48,794 bases of DNA, taken from Flemingiibacterium sp045635785. GTDB taxonomy: Bacteria > Bacillota > Clostridia > Oscillospirales > CAG-272. Below the pieces are notes generated by a model. The model worked only from the letters and a program-made list of their open reading frames with translations, searched no databases and was not told the DNA's origin. The position numbers were made by a program, and so were the translations under genes. The stretch lies in the NCBI GenBank assembly GCA_045635785.1, contig JAZTWJ010000065.1, positions 1 to 48,794 of the forward strand. Direction: 5' to 3'. The stretch's first letter is position 1. Each line of letters begins with the position of its first letter. Below, piece by piece: positions 33,996 to 43,210 of this stretch.

Positions 33996-34063
33996 TACAA
34001 ACCTTGCACGAAATAAAAATTTTTACCTCGCCGAAATCCATCCGCAAGCACATCGCGCAAGGG

Positions 34064-34093
34064 AAAGGCTCCGTGCAAATGCACGGAGCCTTT
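34064..34093 (-). terminator. Terminator of the HPr-like gene
   Basis: AAAGGCTCCGTGCA (34064-34077) pairs with TGCACGGAGCCTTT (34080-34093). The T-run is short. Confidence 0.82.
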
Positions 34094-34106
34094 TAGGTTC
34101 TTCGAG

Positions 34107-34334
34107 TCAGATGATATAGGGCTTGATTTCAGCAAGCAGCGCATCGGTATCCTCAGCGTGCGCGGTCAGCTTGATCGGCTTGAGCAGATCAAGGGAGAAA
34201 ATGCCCATGATGGACTTTGCATCAACGATGTAACGGCCGGACAGAAGGTCGATATCCATTTCATATCTCGAAACGATGTTGACGAAGTTGCGTACATCTT
34301 CGATGGAGGAGAGCTTAATGTCTACGGATTTCAT
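34107..34334 (-). CDS. HPr-like protein lacking the phosphorylatable histidine
   Basis: A 75-residue protein aligning without gaps to HPr across RYEMDIDL...VDAKSIMGIFSLDLL (HPr: KYDADVNL...NLKSIMGVMSLGI). The regulatory serine (Ser46 of Bacillus HPr) is kept as S41, but the active-site His15 position is S10 and Arg17 is E12. It therefore cannot carry phosphate from Enzyme I in the usual way. It has its own strong promoter and terminator and no PTS neighbours. A Crh-like regulatory role is possible but unproven. Confidence 0.8.
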   Translation of the reverse strand: MKSVDIKLSSIEDVRNFVNIVSRYEMDIDLLSGRYIVDAKSIMGIFSLDLLKPIKLTAHAEDTDALLAEIKPYII

Positions 34335-34378
34335 AATGGTATCACTCCTTAATTTATTTGATTTGATCTACATGTAAT

Positions 34379-34407
34379 ATCATACCCGAAATTCACGAAT
34401 TTGTCAA
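34379..34407 (-). promoter_or_regulatory. Promoter of the HPr-like gene with internal inverted repeat
   Basis: Minus strand TTGACA (34407-34402), 17 bases, TATGAT (34384-34379). The spacer holds a perfect inverted repeat AAATTC-AC-GAATTT (34389-34402), a possible repressor site. Confidence 0.82.
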
Positions 34408-34473
34408 GTACTGCCAAAAACATTTTACAGTTTTTTCATGAAAATATTCTGCATCTTGGCGCAGAGGTAAGAT

Positions 34474-35736
34474 CTAACGGATCTTTCTCGCTTCCAGATA
34501 GAAGCGTTTGTCGTCCGCTTCGCCCATGGAGAAGGTCTTTCTGGGCAAAGCACCGTCTCTCACCACCGTGGGGAACAGATCGGCTTTGCCCATGCCGCGG
34601 AACAAAAATCCCACCGCATTCTTGCCGCTTGCCAGCTTTTTGGTGGATTCCACACCGTGGATGTAGTCGATCTCCACACCTGCGTGCGCCTTGACATAAT
34701 CGTCGAGGAATGCCTGCAGTGTACCAACGGGCAGCAGCGATGTGGGGTTATCCGCAACCATCGTATCGGTGCTGTCCGCACAGATCACGGTGAATTCCTG
34801 CGGAGCAATATCGCTTGCGGGTAATGCCTTCAAATAAGCAGTCAGCTCACGGGTAAACGCCTTCGGCTCCACGCCGAACAGTACGCGGTAGATCGGCTCA
34901 AATTCCAACGCTTCGTCGTGGATGTTGACGATCTCGCACAGCGCGTAGCGCGCGGGATGCGATGCCCTCTCCGCCTCGGAAAGCTTTGCCTTGGTCTGCT
35001 CCCAAAACGCCTTTGCGGATGCAAGCGAATGGTTGCCGTCGCCCATGGCAAATACCAGCGGATTTTCGCAGTTCTGCTTTGCCGCTTCCTTTTCGCAAAG
35101 TGCTTCCAACGCATGATTTACGCGCAGGAGCTCCGCTTCGGGAAGAAAATAACCCGCCGCATGACCGCCGTTTTTCATAAGATCGAAATCATAAGCACTT
35201 TCAAGGGACGCGGTTTTGCCGACAAGCGGTTCGATCACCGTGCGTTCGGGATCGTCAATGAGTATCATGATGTGGGGCAGCTCCACCGGTGCGCCCTCGC
35301 GGATTTTCACGCGGGGCGGAATGCGGTCAAGCACCGTTCCTTCGGTGGCGCGCACCAAAGATTTTGCACCCTTGTTGTAATCGTAGCATTCCAGATCGAT
35401 CGCACCGACAAGACCGCGGCGGATCTTTCCGTTAGACTGACGGCGTTCCAAATAGATCATGGCATTTTTATGCTCGACAAAAACCTCGCTCGCCATATAT
35501 TGTTCCATGGTCTCGTTGATGGCGGGAATGCGATTCGCCGCATCCGAAAGATACAGCTCGGGCAGCGTGATACGCAGGGTGGAAAATGCGTCGCCTACGA
35601 TGGCTTCCACATCGTTCCAATATTCCGGCTCGGAGGTGTATTGGTCGCATGCCACGCATGCCCATGTACGCATTTTTTCGGCTTCTGCCGCAAATTTTGG
35701 CAGAAAGATATCTGCCGGGACAAAACAGTTTTTCAT
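34474..35736 (-). CDS. DUF1015 family protein
   Basis: A 420-residue soluble protein of the DUF1015 family, whose biochemical role is unknown. Family features seen are ACDQYTSEPEYW near the start, RRGLVGAIDLECYDYNKGAK, the conserved FAMGDGNHSLASAKAFWE and EIVNIHDEALEFEPIYRVLF. DUF1015 genes often neighbour serA/serC in Clostridia, and those genes lie 12 kb away here. The ATG at 35736 has GAGG eight bases upstream. It follows ackA by about 30 bases and is probably in the same operon. Confidence 0.88.
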   Translation of the reverse strand: MKNCFVPADIFLPKFAAEAEKMRTWACVACDQYTSEPEYWNDVEAIVGDAFSTLRITLPELYLSDAANRIPAINETMEQYMASEVFVEHKNAMIYLERRQSNGKIRRGLVGAIDLECYDYNKGAKSLVRATEGTVLDRIPPRVKIREGAPVELPHIMILIDDPERTVIEPLVGKTASLESAYDFDLMKNGGHAAGYFLPEAELLRVNHALEALCEKEAAKQNCENPLVFAMGDGNHSLASAKAFWEQTKAKLSEAERASHPARYALCEIVNIHDEALEFEPIYRVLFGVEPKAFTRELTAYLKALPASDIAPQEFTVICADSTDTMVADNPTSLLPVGTLQAFLDDYVKAHAGVEIDYIHGVESTKKLASGKNAVGFLFRGMGKADLFPTVVRDGALPRKTFSMGEADDKRFYLEARKIR

Positions 35737-35767
35737 CAAAATTTCCTCATTATTATATAAATTTCAT

Positions 35768-36976
35768 TTACACGCATTTTGCGCGCACAAGGCGCTCGGT
35801 ATCCGCCGCGATCACCAGCTCCTCGTTTGTGGGGATCACATATACGGGGACCTTCGAATCGTCGGCGGAGATCTTTACAATGCCGCCGATCTGACGGGCT
35901 TGCTTGTTGATCGTTGCATCCAGCTTGATGCCCAAATATTCCATGTCGGCGCAGGCAGCCGCACGAGTCTCATCGCGGTTTTCGCCGATGCCTGCGGTGA
36001 ATACCACCGCATCTAAGCCGTTCATCGCCGCCGCATAGGAACCGATATATTTCTTGATCTGATACGCCAGAATATCAAGTGCCAGCTTTGCGCGCGGATT
36101 GCCCGCAGCCACCGCTTCGTCAAGGTCGCGGCAGTCACTGGAAATACCGGAAACACCCAGCATACCGCACTTTTTGTTCATGAAATCGCTCATTTCGGAT
36201 GGCGAATAGCCCTCATGCTCCATGATAAAGGTGACGATCGCAGGGTCGATGGAGCCGCATCGCGTGCCCATTTCCACGCCATCCAGCGGCGTAAAGCCCA
36301 TGGAGGTGTCGATCACCCTTCCGTCCTTGACGGCGGAAATGGAGGAGCCGTTGCCCAAATGGCAGGTGACGATCTTCGTTCCCTCGGTTTTGCCGAGGAT
36401 CCTGCACATCTCTCCTGCCACAAAGCGATGTGACGTGCCGTGCGCGCCGTAACGGCGGATGGCATACTTTTCATAAAGCTCGTATGGAATGGGGTACATC
36501 CACGCATAATCGGGCATGGTCTGATGGAAAGCGGTATCAAACACCAGCACCTGCGGTGTGCTAGGCATTGCTTCCACACAGCCCGCAATACCCATCAAAT
36601 GGGCAGGGGTATGCAGCGGCGCCAGATCGACGCATTTGTTCAGCTTTTCGATCACTTCGGGCGTGAGAAGCACCGATTCGGAGAAATACGCGCCGCCATG
36701 GACAATGCGATGGCCTACCGCTTCGATCTCGCTCATATCGGCAATACAACCGTGCGCAGGCGAGATCAGCGCGGCAACGACCGCCTTGATCGCCTCAGTA
36801 TGATCGGGCATCGCAAGCTCCACTTTATAATCCTCGCGTCCCACTGCCTTGTGGGTAAGCTTGCCATCGATGCCGATGCGCTCGCAGATGCCTTTTGCGG
36901 CAACGGAATTGTCGGCGGTATCAAACAACTGATATTTGAGCGACGAGCTGCCCGCATTCACCACAAGAACCTTCAT
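35768..36976 (-). CDS. ackA: Acetate kinase
   Basis: Interconverts acetate and acetyl-phosphate with ATP; main energy-yielding end step of acetate fermentation. The 402-residue protein starts MKVLVVNAGSSSLKYQLF, has VGHRIVHGG, VFDTAFHQTMP, RRYGAHGTSHRFV, CHLGNGSSISAV, DTSMGFTPLDGVEMGTRCG and FTAGIGENRDETR, a complete set of acetokinase motifs. AGGAG lies eight bases before the chosen ATG; an in-frame start 13 codons upstream lacks family support. No pta gene is adjacent, unlike many bacteria. Confidence 0.97.
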   Translation of the reverse strand: MKVLVVNAGSSSLKYQLFDTADNSVAAKGICERIGIDGKLTHKAVGREDYKVELAMPDHTEAIKAVVAALISPAHGCIADMSEIEAVGHRIVHGGAYFSESVLLTPEVIEKLNKCVDLAPLHTPAHLMGIAGCVEAMPSTPQVLVFDTAFHQTMPDYAWMYPIPYELYEKYAIRRYGAHGTSHRFVAGEMCRILGKTEGTKIVTCHLGNGSSISAVKDGRVIDTSMGFTPLDGVEMGTRCGSIDPAIVTFIMEHEGYSPSEMSDFMNKKCGMLGVSGISSDCRDLDEAVAAGNPRAKLALDILAYQIKKYIGSYAAAMNGLDAVVFTAGIGENRDETRAAACADMEYLGIKLDATINKQARQIGGIVKISADDSKVPVYVIPTNEELVIAADTERLVRAKCV

Positions 36977-37077
36977 AAATAAATCTCCTGTTTCAAATTT
37001 AATTTCAACTCCCAATTACCTTTTGTGTTCCTGTATACCACACTCAAAAACTGAACGATAAATTGGAATTTGCTTTT

Positions 37078-37284
37078 TTATTTCTCCTTGTTGTCATTAT
37101 TCTTTTTAGACTTTTTCAAAAATACGGAACCTACACAAAGAAATGTCGAACCAAGGCATAGCCAGACAACACCCATAGAAGTATTGTTTCCACCCACAAA
37201 AATTATGATTCCTGCCAAGTAGAACAATACAGCGGCAATATAAAAAAGTGTGGAACTAATTTTGTATTCTTTTTCCTTTTTCAT
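37078..37284 (-). CDS. Small two-helix membrane protein
   Basis: A 68-residue protein with two transmembrane segments (about residues 11-30 and 36-56) and a lysine/asparagine-rich tail. GAGGT lies seven bases before the ATG, and a promoter lies upstream. No family recognised. Its sequence is more AT-rich than its neighbours. Both ends face the cytoplasm if the positive-inside rule holds. Confidence 0.65.
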   Translation of the reverse strand: MKKEKEYKISSTLFYIAAVLFYLAGIIIFVGGNNTSMGVVWLCLGSTFLCVGSVFLKKSKKNNDNKEK

Positions 37285-37358
37285 TTCATATACCTCGCCA
37301 AATTCTTATTCATCGAATGCGTTTTCATTCAAAAGAGGTTAGTAAGGGATATATACAT

Positions 37359-37387
37359 ATCATACCATATTTTTTCGTCGTATGCAA
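37359..37387 (-). promoter_or_regulatory. Promoter of the small membrane protein
   Basis: Minus strand TTGCAT (37387-37382), 17 bases, TATGAT (37364-37359). The stretch from here to the htrA start (37388-37622) holds no gene that I can support. It has only a TATACT at 37568-37573 with no good -35, a possible htrA promoter. Confidence 0.72.
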
Positions 37388-37622
37388 GCGATTTCTGTAA
37401 ATAAATCGCCTGCACATAAAATTTTCTGCGCGCGGGTATGCTATCATCACCGTGCGGATACATATCAGGCAGAATGTGTCGGCATTGCATGCGTGTTCAT
37501 CAGCGAATTTTGCATATTTTTCAATAAATTTTCCGCGCATCTTCATACAGCCATCACATTCGGATCTTATACTATTGGCGTAGACGAAAAAAGTATGGTA
37601 TCCCTATAGGAGGAAATTATAA

Positions 37623-39224
37623 ATGGAAAACAACGAAATGCAACAAAACAACGAATCGATCGAAAACGAAAATCCCGCCGCAAATCAGGCGCAACCGTCG
37701 GAAGCTCCCAAGCCTGAAGCATCCGCAGCTGCGGCACACCAGCCTTCCGCCGAGGATCCAAGACACCGCGCAGGCTACAACCCTTACGCACAGGGCGATG
37801 AGCCGTCCGTCCATCAGAACGGCTATCAGCAAAACGGCGGCTATGCACCGAATGGATACGCAGGCACTGTCGGCAGACAAAGTCCCTACGGTCAGGGCGG
37901 ATATGCGGGAAATTCCGAACCGTATACTTCCCCCGAGTTCTCCCATTATCAGAATCCCCCGTCAAGCTATACACAGATCCCGCGTGAAACGGTCTACATC
38001 AACAATCAGACCGAACAGCCCCGCAAAAAGAAGGAAAAGGCGCCTAAAGGACGCATCGGCGCAGGCACGGTCGCCCTCATCGTTGCGATCTGCATGATCT
38101 TTTCCGGCGGCGCGGCTTTCGCCGGCACCTATTTTGCCAACAGCCTGAATGGCAGAGGCGCGTCAAGCGGCGGTATGGAAAGCGGCGAACCTTCTGTCAT
38201 CTTCAAATCCTATACCGAAGGAAATAAAGAGCCCGGCACCTATGAGCAGGTTGCGGACGCGGTAACCCCCACCGTGGTTGAGATCACCACCGAATCCATT
38301 GCCACCTCCTCCACCTTCTGGGGCGGCAACTATGTCACCTCCGGCGCAGGATCGGGTGTCATCATCAGCGCGGACGGCACCATCGTAACCAATGCCCATG
38401 TTGTCAGCGGTGCCAATACCATCCGCGTGAAACTCAAGGACGGTACCTCTTATGAGGCAACGCTGGTCGGCATTGATGCCGATTCGGACATTGCGGTCAT
38501 CAAAGTGGATGCCAAGGATCTTCCCTTTGCGCTGACGGGCGACAGCGATAAGCTCACCGTAGGCGAAGAGGTGGTTGCTGTCGGCAATCCGCTGGGCGAG
38601 CTGGGCGGCACCGTTACCAACGGCATCGTCAGCGCGCTTTCCCGCGCGATCAATATCAGCGGCTCCGAAATGACGCTCATCCAAACCAATGCGGCAGTCA
38701 ATCCCGGTAACTCGGGCGGCGGTCTGTTCAACATGTACGGCGAGCTGATCGGCATCGTCAATGCAAAATCCACCAGCACCTCCTCCGGTCTTTCCGTTGA
38801 GGGCATCGGCTTTGCCATTCCGATCAACACCGCCACCAAGGTGGCAAGTGAGCTGATGAACTACGGCTATGTCCGCGGCAAGGTCATGCTCGGCATCAAC
38901 TATGTGGATATTTCCAACTCCTTTGATGCCATGATGTACGGCGTAAATGCGTTTGGCATGTATATCTCCAAGGATTATGAAGGCTTCAAGTCCGGCGACC
39001 GCGTCACCGCCATCGACGGCAAGGAGATCAACTACAGCGCCGATCTCAAATCCGCCCTCAAGGATTATAAAGTCGGCGATGAGATCACCATCAAGGTCGT
39101 TCGCAAAGGACAGTATGTGGATGTGAAGATCACGTTGAAGGAATATGTCCCCGAGCCCCTCCCCGAAAATCAAACCGACTCCTCAAATTTCGTGAACAAT
39201 TTCAACAGCAATAAAAACAGCTGA
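37623..39224 (+). CDS. htrA: HtrA/DegP-like membrane-anchored serine protease
   Basis: Surface quality-control protease. The 533-residue protein has a long cytoplasmic N-terminal region rich in Asn, Gln, Pro and Ala (residues about 1-140), a basic patch KKKEKAPKGR, one transmembrane helix (about 148-172), then a trypsin-like domain with the triad H259 (TNAHVVSG), D289 (DSDIAVI) and S364 (NPGNSGGGL), and a C-terminal PDZ domain (about 430-510). AGGAGG precedes the ATG. It is a single-gene unit with a strong terminator. The paralogue name (HtrA, HtrB or HtrC) cannot be fixed. Confidence 0.95.
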   Translation: MENNEMQQNNESIENENPAANQAQPSEAPKPEASAAAAHQPSAEDPRHRAGYNPYAQGDEPSVHQNGYQQNGGYAPNGYAGTVGRQSPYGQGGYAGNSEPYTSPEFSHYQNPPSSYTQIPRETVYINNQTEQPRKKKEKAPKGRIGAGTVALIVAICMIFSGGAAFAGTYFANSLNGRGASSGGMESGEPSVIFKSYTEGNKEPGTYEQVADAVTPTVVEITTESIATSSTFWGGNYVTSGAGSGVIISADGTIVTNAHVVSGANTIRVKLKDGTSYEATLVGIDADSDIAVIKVDAKDLPFALTGDSDKLTVGEEVVAVGNPLGELGGTVTNGIVSALSRAINISGSEMTLIQTNAAVNPGNSGGGLFNMYGELIGIVNAKSTSTSSGLSVEGIGFAIPINTATKVASELMNYGYVRGKVMLGINYVDISNSFDAMMYGVNAFGMYISKDYEGFKSGDRVTAIDGKEINYSADLKSALKDYKVGDEITIKVVRKGQYVDVKITLKEYVPEPLPENQTDSSNFVNNFNSNKNS

Positions 39225-39233
39225 TCATCGAAC

Positions 39234-39272
39234 GGAAAGCGCCGCCCGTTTAGCGGCGCTTTCCGTTTTTCG
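39234..39272 (+). terminator. Terminator of htrA
   Basis: CGGAAAGCGCCGC (39234-39246) pairs with GCGGCGCTTTCCG (39254-39266), then T5. Confidence 0.95.
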
Positions 39273-39300
39273 CCCTTGATGATATTTTGCAAAAACGCTC

Positions 39301-39329
39301 TTGCATTTTCCCGCAAAGAATGTTATAAT
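39301..39329 (+). promoter_or_regulatory. Promoter of the kinase-like gene
   Basis: TTGCAT (39301-39306), 17 bases, TATAAT (39324-39329), preceded by CTC as in the SRP and DUF6062 promoters. Confidence 0.83.
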
Positions 39330-39364
39330 AATGAAGAAAAATTGTGAAAGCAGGAGAACTTCCC

Positions 39365-40414
39365 ATGGATCACACCGTCAGCAGAATGCTGAATGCCTCT
39401 GCGCTCAAGCATGTCCTCACACCGCTTTTTGTCTGCGACGAAGATTTTCGTCTGTGCATGTACAGTGACAGCCTCCCCTCCATCATGCCCGCCGCCGTCA
39501 TCGGCAAGGGCTTGGCGGAGCTCTTTTCGCCGTCTGTGCGTGCCATGCTTGCGGATCTGTCCGAGAGCTGCGTTCAATTCAATATCGCACTGCCTGCATG
39601 CAGCGGCACCGCTTTTGCCGTGGCGGAATGGTTTGAGGGCAGTCGCATCTACATCATTTCGCTGAATACGATCCCCTCGGCGCCCATTGAAAACAGCCGT
39701 CCCTTCTCCCCATATATGGAACGGCAGATCGTTCAAACGCTCCGAGAGCTGCTTCACACCCCCGCCGCCGCATGCTCTCGCTTCCACTTTTCGGACGCGC
39801 AGCTCAAACGGTTGGTGCGTTGCGCGCAGTTTTCCTCCGATAGCGGAGCTGTTGTCCATGCCACCGAGCTGATCCCTTATCTGCAGGACATGATCCGCAC
39901 CTTTACGCCAAGGCTTGCCGCCTTTGGCGTTTCGCTCGCCATGACAGAGCAAGGCTCCCATGTCTTTTTCGGCGGATGCGAGCCAAAATGCTTCGGCTCG
40001 GTCATGTCCATCCTCATCGCCGCGGCGGTATGCGTATCATCGGACGGGGAGATTCGCCTTTCCTGCGAGGATGATCCCGATAATTTCCGTAACGCCCGCG
40101 TGTCTGTTATCGTTCCCCATCCTTCTGCCGATTTTAATATCACCGATTGGAATACATTGACGGACAGTCTTTTCACACTCCGACTGGATCTTTTGTCGCT
40201 CTCGGAGCTGATGGAAAACAGACAGTATCGGCTGGATTGCGTCCGCCGCGATGGCGCGTTGCGCTTTGAATGGATTCTTCCCTATGTTCAGGCAGGGAAG
40301 GTTGTCTTTCATTCGCCTGCCTATACAATGGACTCTCTCTATCTCCGCGAATTGGCGAAGCAATGCGAATCCATTCTTGTCGTATGGCGAGATTATGAAG
40401 CGGGAAATCGCTGA
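39365..40414 (+). CDS. Degenerate sensor-kinase-like protein
   Basis: A 349-residue soluble protein with no confident family match. The N-terminal 90 residues look PAS-like (HVLTPLFVCDEDFRLCMYSD). A segment RELLHTPAAA sits where a kinase has SHELRTPL. Residues about 155-255 follow the order of a HATPase domain (ELIPYLQDMIRTFTPRLAAF, FGSVMSILIAAAV, GEIRLSCED, ARVSVIVPHP) but lack the N-box asparagine and the DxGxG box. This reading is pattern-based inference. The ATG at 39365 has AGGAG eight bases upstream. It precedes fakB, which has its own promoter. Confidence 0.6.
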   Translation: MDHTVSRMLNASALKHVLTPLFVCDEDFRLCMYSDSLPSIMPAAVIGKGLAELFSPSVRAMLADLSESCVQFNIALPACSGTAFAVAEWFEGSRIYIISLNTIPSAPIENSRPFSPYMERQIVQTLRELLHTPAAACSRFHFSDAQLKRLVRCAQFSSDSGAVVHATELIPYLQDMIRTFTPRLAAFGVSLAMTEQGSHVFFGGCEPKCFGSVMSILIAAAVCVSSDGEIRLSCEDDPDNFRNARVSVIVPHPSADFNITDWNTLTDSLFTLRLDLLSLSELMENRQYRLDCVRRDGALRFEWILPYVQAGKVVFHSPAYTMDSLYLRELAKQCESILVVWRDYEAGNR

Positions 40415-40484
40415 TTTTATCATATCCGTATAAAAATGTGGCGCAAAGTGGCGAAAAATCTTCCATAATTTTGTATATGTAGGC

Positions 40485-40513
40485 TTGATTTCAGTGAAAA
40501 TATGTGATATAAT
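40485..40513 (+). promoter_or_regulatory. Promoter of fakB-fakA
   Basis: TTGATT (40485-40490), 17 bases, TATAAT (40508-40513). Confidence 0.8.
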
Positions 40514-40578
40514 GTTTGTATAATGAATAATTGTGTGAACTTTTCCCTCGCACGAACTATATGAAAGGACTCCTCCTT

Positions 40579-41466
40579 ATGCAGAATTTTATTCTAAGCT
40601 GTTGCTCAACTGCCGATCTTTCGTATGAGCATTTTGCTTCCAGAGACATACATTACATTTGCTTCCATTATACCATGGACGGCGTGGAGCGTCCCGATGA
40701 CCTTGGTCAATCCATGCCCTTTGATGAGTTTTACGCAGCCATGGTTGCAGGTGCCGATACCAAAACATCCCAAGTCACCGTCGGCGAATACCTTGTTTAT
40801 TTTAAGGAATTCCTTGACGCGGGCAAGGATATCCTGCATCTTTCCATATCTTCGGGCATCTCGGGCTCCTACATGTCCGCCTGCACCGCGGCAAAGCAGC
40901 TTTCCGAAGAATATCCCGACAGAAAAATCCGCATCATCGACTCGCTCGCCGCTTCCTCGGGCTACGGTCTGCTCATGGATCGCCTTGCCGATCTTCGTGA
41001 CAGCGGTATGGGATTTGATGAGCTTTGCGACTTTGCGGAGACAAACAAGCTGAATCTCCATCATTGGTTTTTCTCCTCTGATTTGACCTTTTTTGTCAAG
41101 GGCGGCCGCGTCTCCAAGACAGCAGGTGCTATCGGCGGTATTCTGGGCATCTGCCCTCTGTTGAACGTAAATGCCGCAGGCAAATTGATTCCTCGCGAAA
41201 AGGTTCGCCCGAAGAAGCGTGTCATCAATCGAATCGTTGAAATGATGAAACAGCATGCGGAAGGCGGAACCGATTACAGCGCAAAATGCTTCATTTGCCA
41301 TTCCGCCTGCTATGAAGATGCACGGGCGGTGGCAGATCTCGTAGAAGCAAGCTTCCCAAATCTTGACGGCAAGGTGCTGATCAACAACATTGGCACCACC
41401 GTCGGCAGTCATACCGGTCCCGGCACGGTTGCACTCTTTTTCTGGGGCGATCGCCGAGTCGATTAA
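40579..41466 (+). CDS. fakB: DegV-family fatty acid-binding protein (FakB)
   Basis: Binds a fatty acid and presents it to FakA for phosphorylation. The 295-residue protein has the EDD/DegV features: SCCSTADLSYEHF at the start, KTSQVTVGEY, LSISSGISGSYMSA (fatty-acid carboxylate-binding Ser region), DSLAASSGYGLL, and GGRVSKTAGAIGGILGICPLL. The ATG at 40579 has AAAGGA nine bases upstream; an ATG six codons earlier lacks one. It lies 18 bases before fakA in the same operon. The preferred fatty acid cannot be read from the sequence. Confidence 0.9.
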   Translation: MQNFILSCCSTADLSYEHFASRDIHYICFHYTMDGVERPDDLGQSMPFDEFYAAMVAGADTKTSQVTVGEYLVYFKEFLDAGKDILHLSISSGISGSYMSACTAAKQLSEEYPDRKIRIIDSLAASSGYGLLMDRLADLRDSGMGFDELCDFAETNKLNLHHWFFSSDLTFFVKGGRVSKTAGAIGGILGICPLLNVNAAGKLIPREKVRPKKRVINRIVEMMKQHAEGGTDYSAKCFICHSACYEDARAVADLVEASFPNLDGKVLINNIGTTVGSHTGPGTVALFFWGDRRVD

Positions 41467-41484
41467 TTTGAACAAGAGGACATC

Positions 41485-43200
41485 ATGAATCAAATGGATG
41501 CGAAAGACATACAAAGCATCGGATCAAGCGAGAACAACCCCATTCTGCTTTTAGACGGCGAGCTTTACGCAGGTATGATCCGAGGCGGAGCCGCGCAGTT
41601 GCGTGCGAATGCTGTTCTCGTCAATAATCTTAACGTATTTCCCGTTCCTGACGGCGATACGGGCGATAATATGAGCATGACCATCGAGGGCGGCGTTGCC
41701 TCCATCGACGGCATGCAGACAAAGAATCTCTCCGAGCTTTCCGTTAAGCTATCACAGGGCATGCTGCTCGGCGCGCGCGGCAACTCGGGTGTTATTCTCT
41801 CCCAGTTTTTCGCCGGTATTACAAAGGGCTTTGAGGGGCACGAAAGTGCGGATCCAACCATCCTCGGCGATGCGCTGAAAATGGGTGTCAAACAAGCATA
41901 CGCGGCGGTCATGTCTCCCACAGAGGGAACCATCCTCACGGTTGCAAGAGAGGCGGTAGAATATGCCGTATCTCGCATCAGTGAAAACAGCACAATTGTC
42001 AGCATTTTCGCCGATTTGACTCGCGAGATGTATAATTCGTTAGAGCGCACGCCCGAGCTGCTCCCTGCGCTCAAGGAAGCAAACGTGATTGACAGCGGCG
42101 GTGCCGGTCTATACTATATCATGCAGGGCTTATACAAGATCCTCATCGGAGAAAGCATCGACGAAGCGGAAGCGCTTCCGCAGATCAAGCCGGTGCAGAC
42201 GGTGAATTTCGCCTCCTTTGGACCGGACAGCGAAATGACTTACGGATATTGTACGGAGCTTCTTTTACAGCTCCAGCATGCAAAATGCGACATCGAAACC
42301 TTTGAGGCGAAAACCATCGCAGATTTTCTTAAAACCATCGGCGATTCTATCGTTGCGTTCAAGACGGAAAGCATCATTAAGATCCATGTCCATACAAAAA
42401 CACCGGAAAAGGTGTTGGAATTCTGCCGTCAGTACGGCGAGTTCCTCACAGTCAAAATCGAAAACATGAGCGTCCAGCACAGCGAAGCCGCAGGTGAGGG
42501 ATCATCGACATCCGCGGCGAAGAAGCCGCAACCCATGAAGCCCTACGGCACGGTCGCTGTGGCAAGCGGAGACGGCATCGAAGCGCTGTTTTCTCAGCTC
42601 GGCGTGGATGCGGTGGTGCAGGGCGGTCAGACACAGAATCCGTCGGCGCAGGATTTCCTCGCCGCCTTTGAAAAGGTCAACGCGGAGAACATTTTCGTCT
42701 TCCCCAACAACGGCAACATCATCATGGCGGCAAAGCAGGCGGGGCAGCTTTATGAAAAGAGCAAGATACACGTCATCGAAAGCAAGGATCTCGGCATGGG
42801 ATATGCGGCGATCTCGTCCATGAACTTCCAATCCGACGACATCGAGCAGATCACCGGATCCTTCAACGAAGCCATGTCCATGGTTTCCACGGGCTTCATC
42901 TCCACCGCCGTGCGCAATGCAGAGTTGAACGGCGTTCACATTCAGGCGGGAGATTACATCGGCTTTGTGGGCAAGGAGATGCTTGTCTCCGAAAAAAGCA
43001 AGGTAGACGCGGCAAAACAGCTGATCGAAAAGATGAGCGAGAATGAGATCTATCTCATCAGCGCCTTCCTGGGCAAGGATGCGGAGCCGTCCGACATCGA
43101 GGCGCTGGAGGCATGGCTCAGCGAAAAATATCCCGATGTGGAATTTTACACCGTGGACGGCGGTCAGGATGTCTATCCTTTCATTTTTGTAGTCGAATAA
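41485..43200 (+). CDS. fakA: Fatty acid kinase, ATP-binding subunit FakA
   Basis: Phosphorylates FakB-bound fatty acid to acyl-phosphate, which PlsX and PlsY then use. The 571-residue protein has an N-terminal DhaL-like kinase domain with NVFPVPDGDTGDNM (Asp ligands for Mg-ATP) and LLGARGNSGVILSQFFAG, a middle domain (about 240-330) and a C-terminal DegV-like part with VFPNNGNIIMAA and DLGMGYAAISS. A low-complexity linker (about residues 332-350) separates the halves. Length agrees with the YloV group. It ends at a strong terminator. Confidence 0.94.
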   Translation: MNQMDAKDIQSIGSSENNPILLLDGELYAGMIRGGAAQLRANAVLVNNLNVFPVPDGDTGDNMSMTIEGGVASIDGMQTKNLSELSVKLSQGMLLGARGNSGVILSQFFAGITKGFEGHESADPTILGDALKMGVKQAYAAVMSPTEGTILTVAREAVEYAVSRISENSTIVSIFADLTREMYNSLERTPELLPALKEANVIDSGGAGLYYIMQGLYKILIGESIDEAEALPQIKPVQTVNFASFGPDSEMTYGYCTELLLQLQHAKCDIETFEAKTIADFLKTIGDSIVAFKTESIIKIHVHTKTPEKVLEFCRQYGEFLTVKIENMSVQHSEAAGEGSSTSAAKKPQPMKPYGTVAVASGDGIEALFSQLGVDAVVQGGQTQNPSAQDFLAAFEKVNAENIFVFPNNGNIIMAAKQAGQLYEKSKIHVIESKDLGMGYAAISSMNFQSDDIEQITGSFNEAMSMVSTGFISTAVRNAELNGVHIQAGDYIGFVGKEMLVSEKSKVDAAKQLIEKMSENEIYLISAFLGKDAEPSDIEALEAWLSEKYPDVEFYTVDGGQDVYPFIFVVE

Positions 43201-43210
43201 TATGGCAGTA

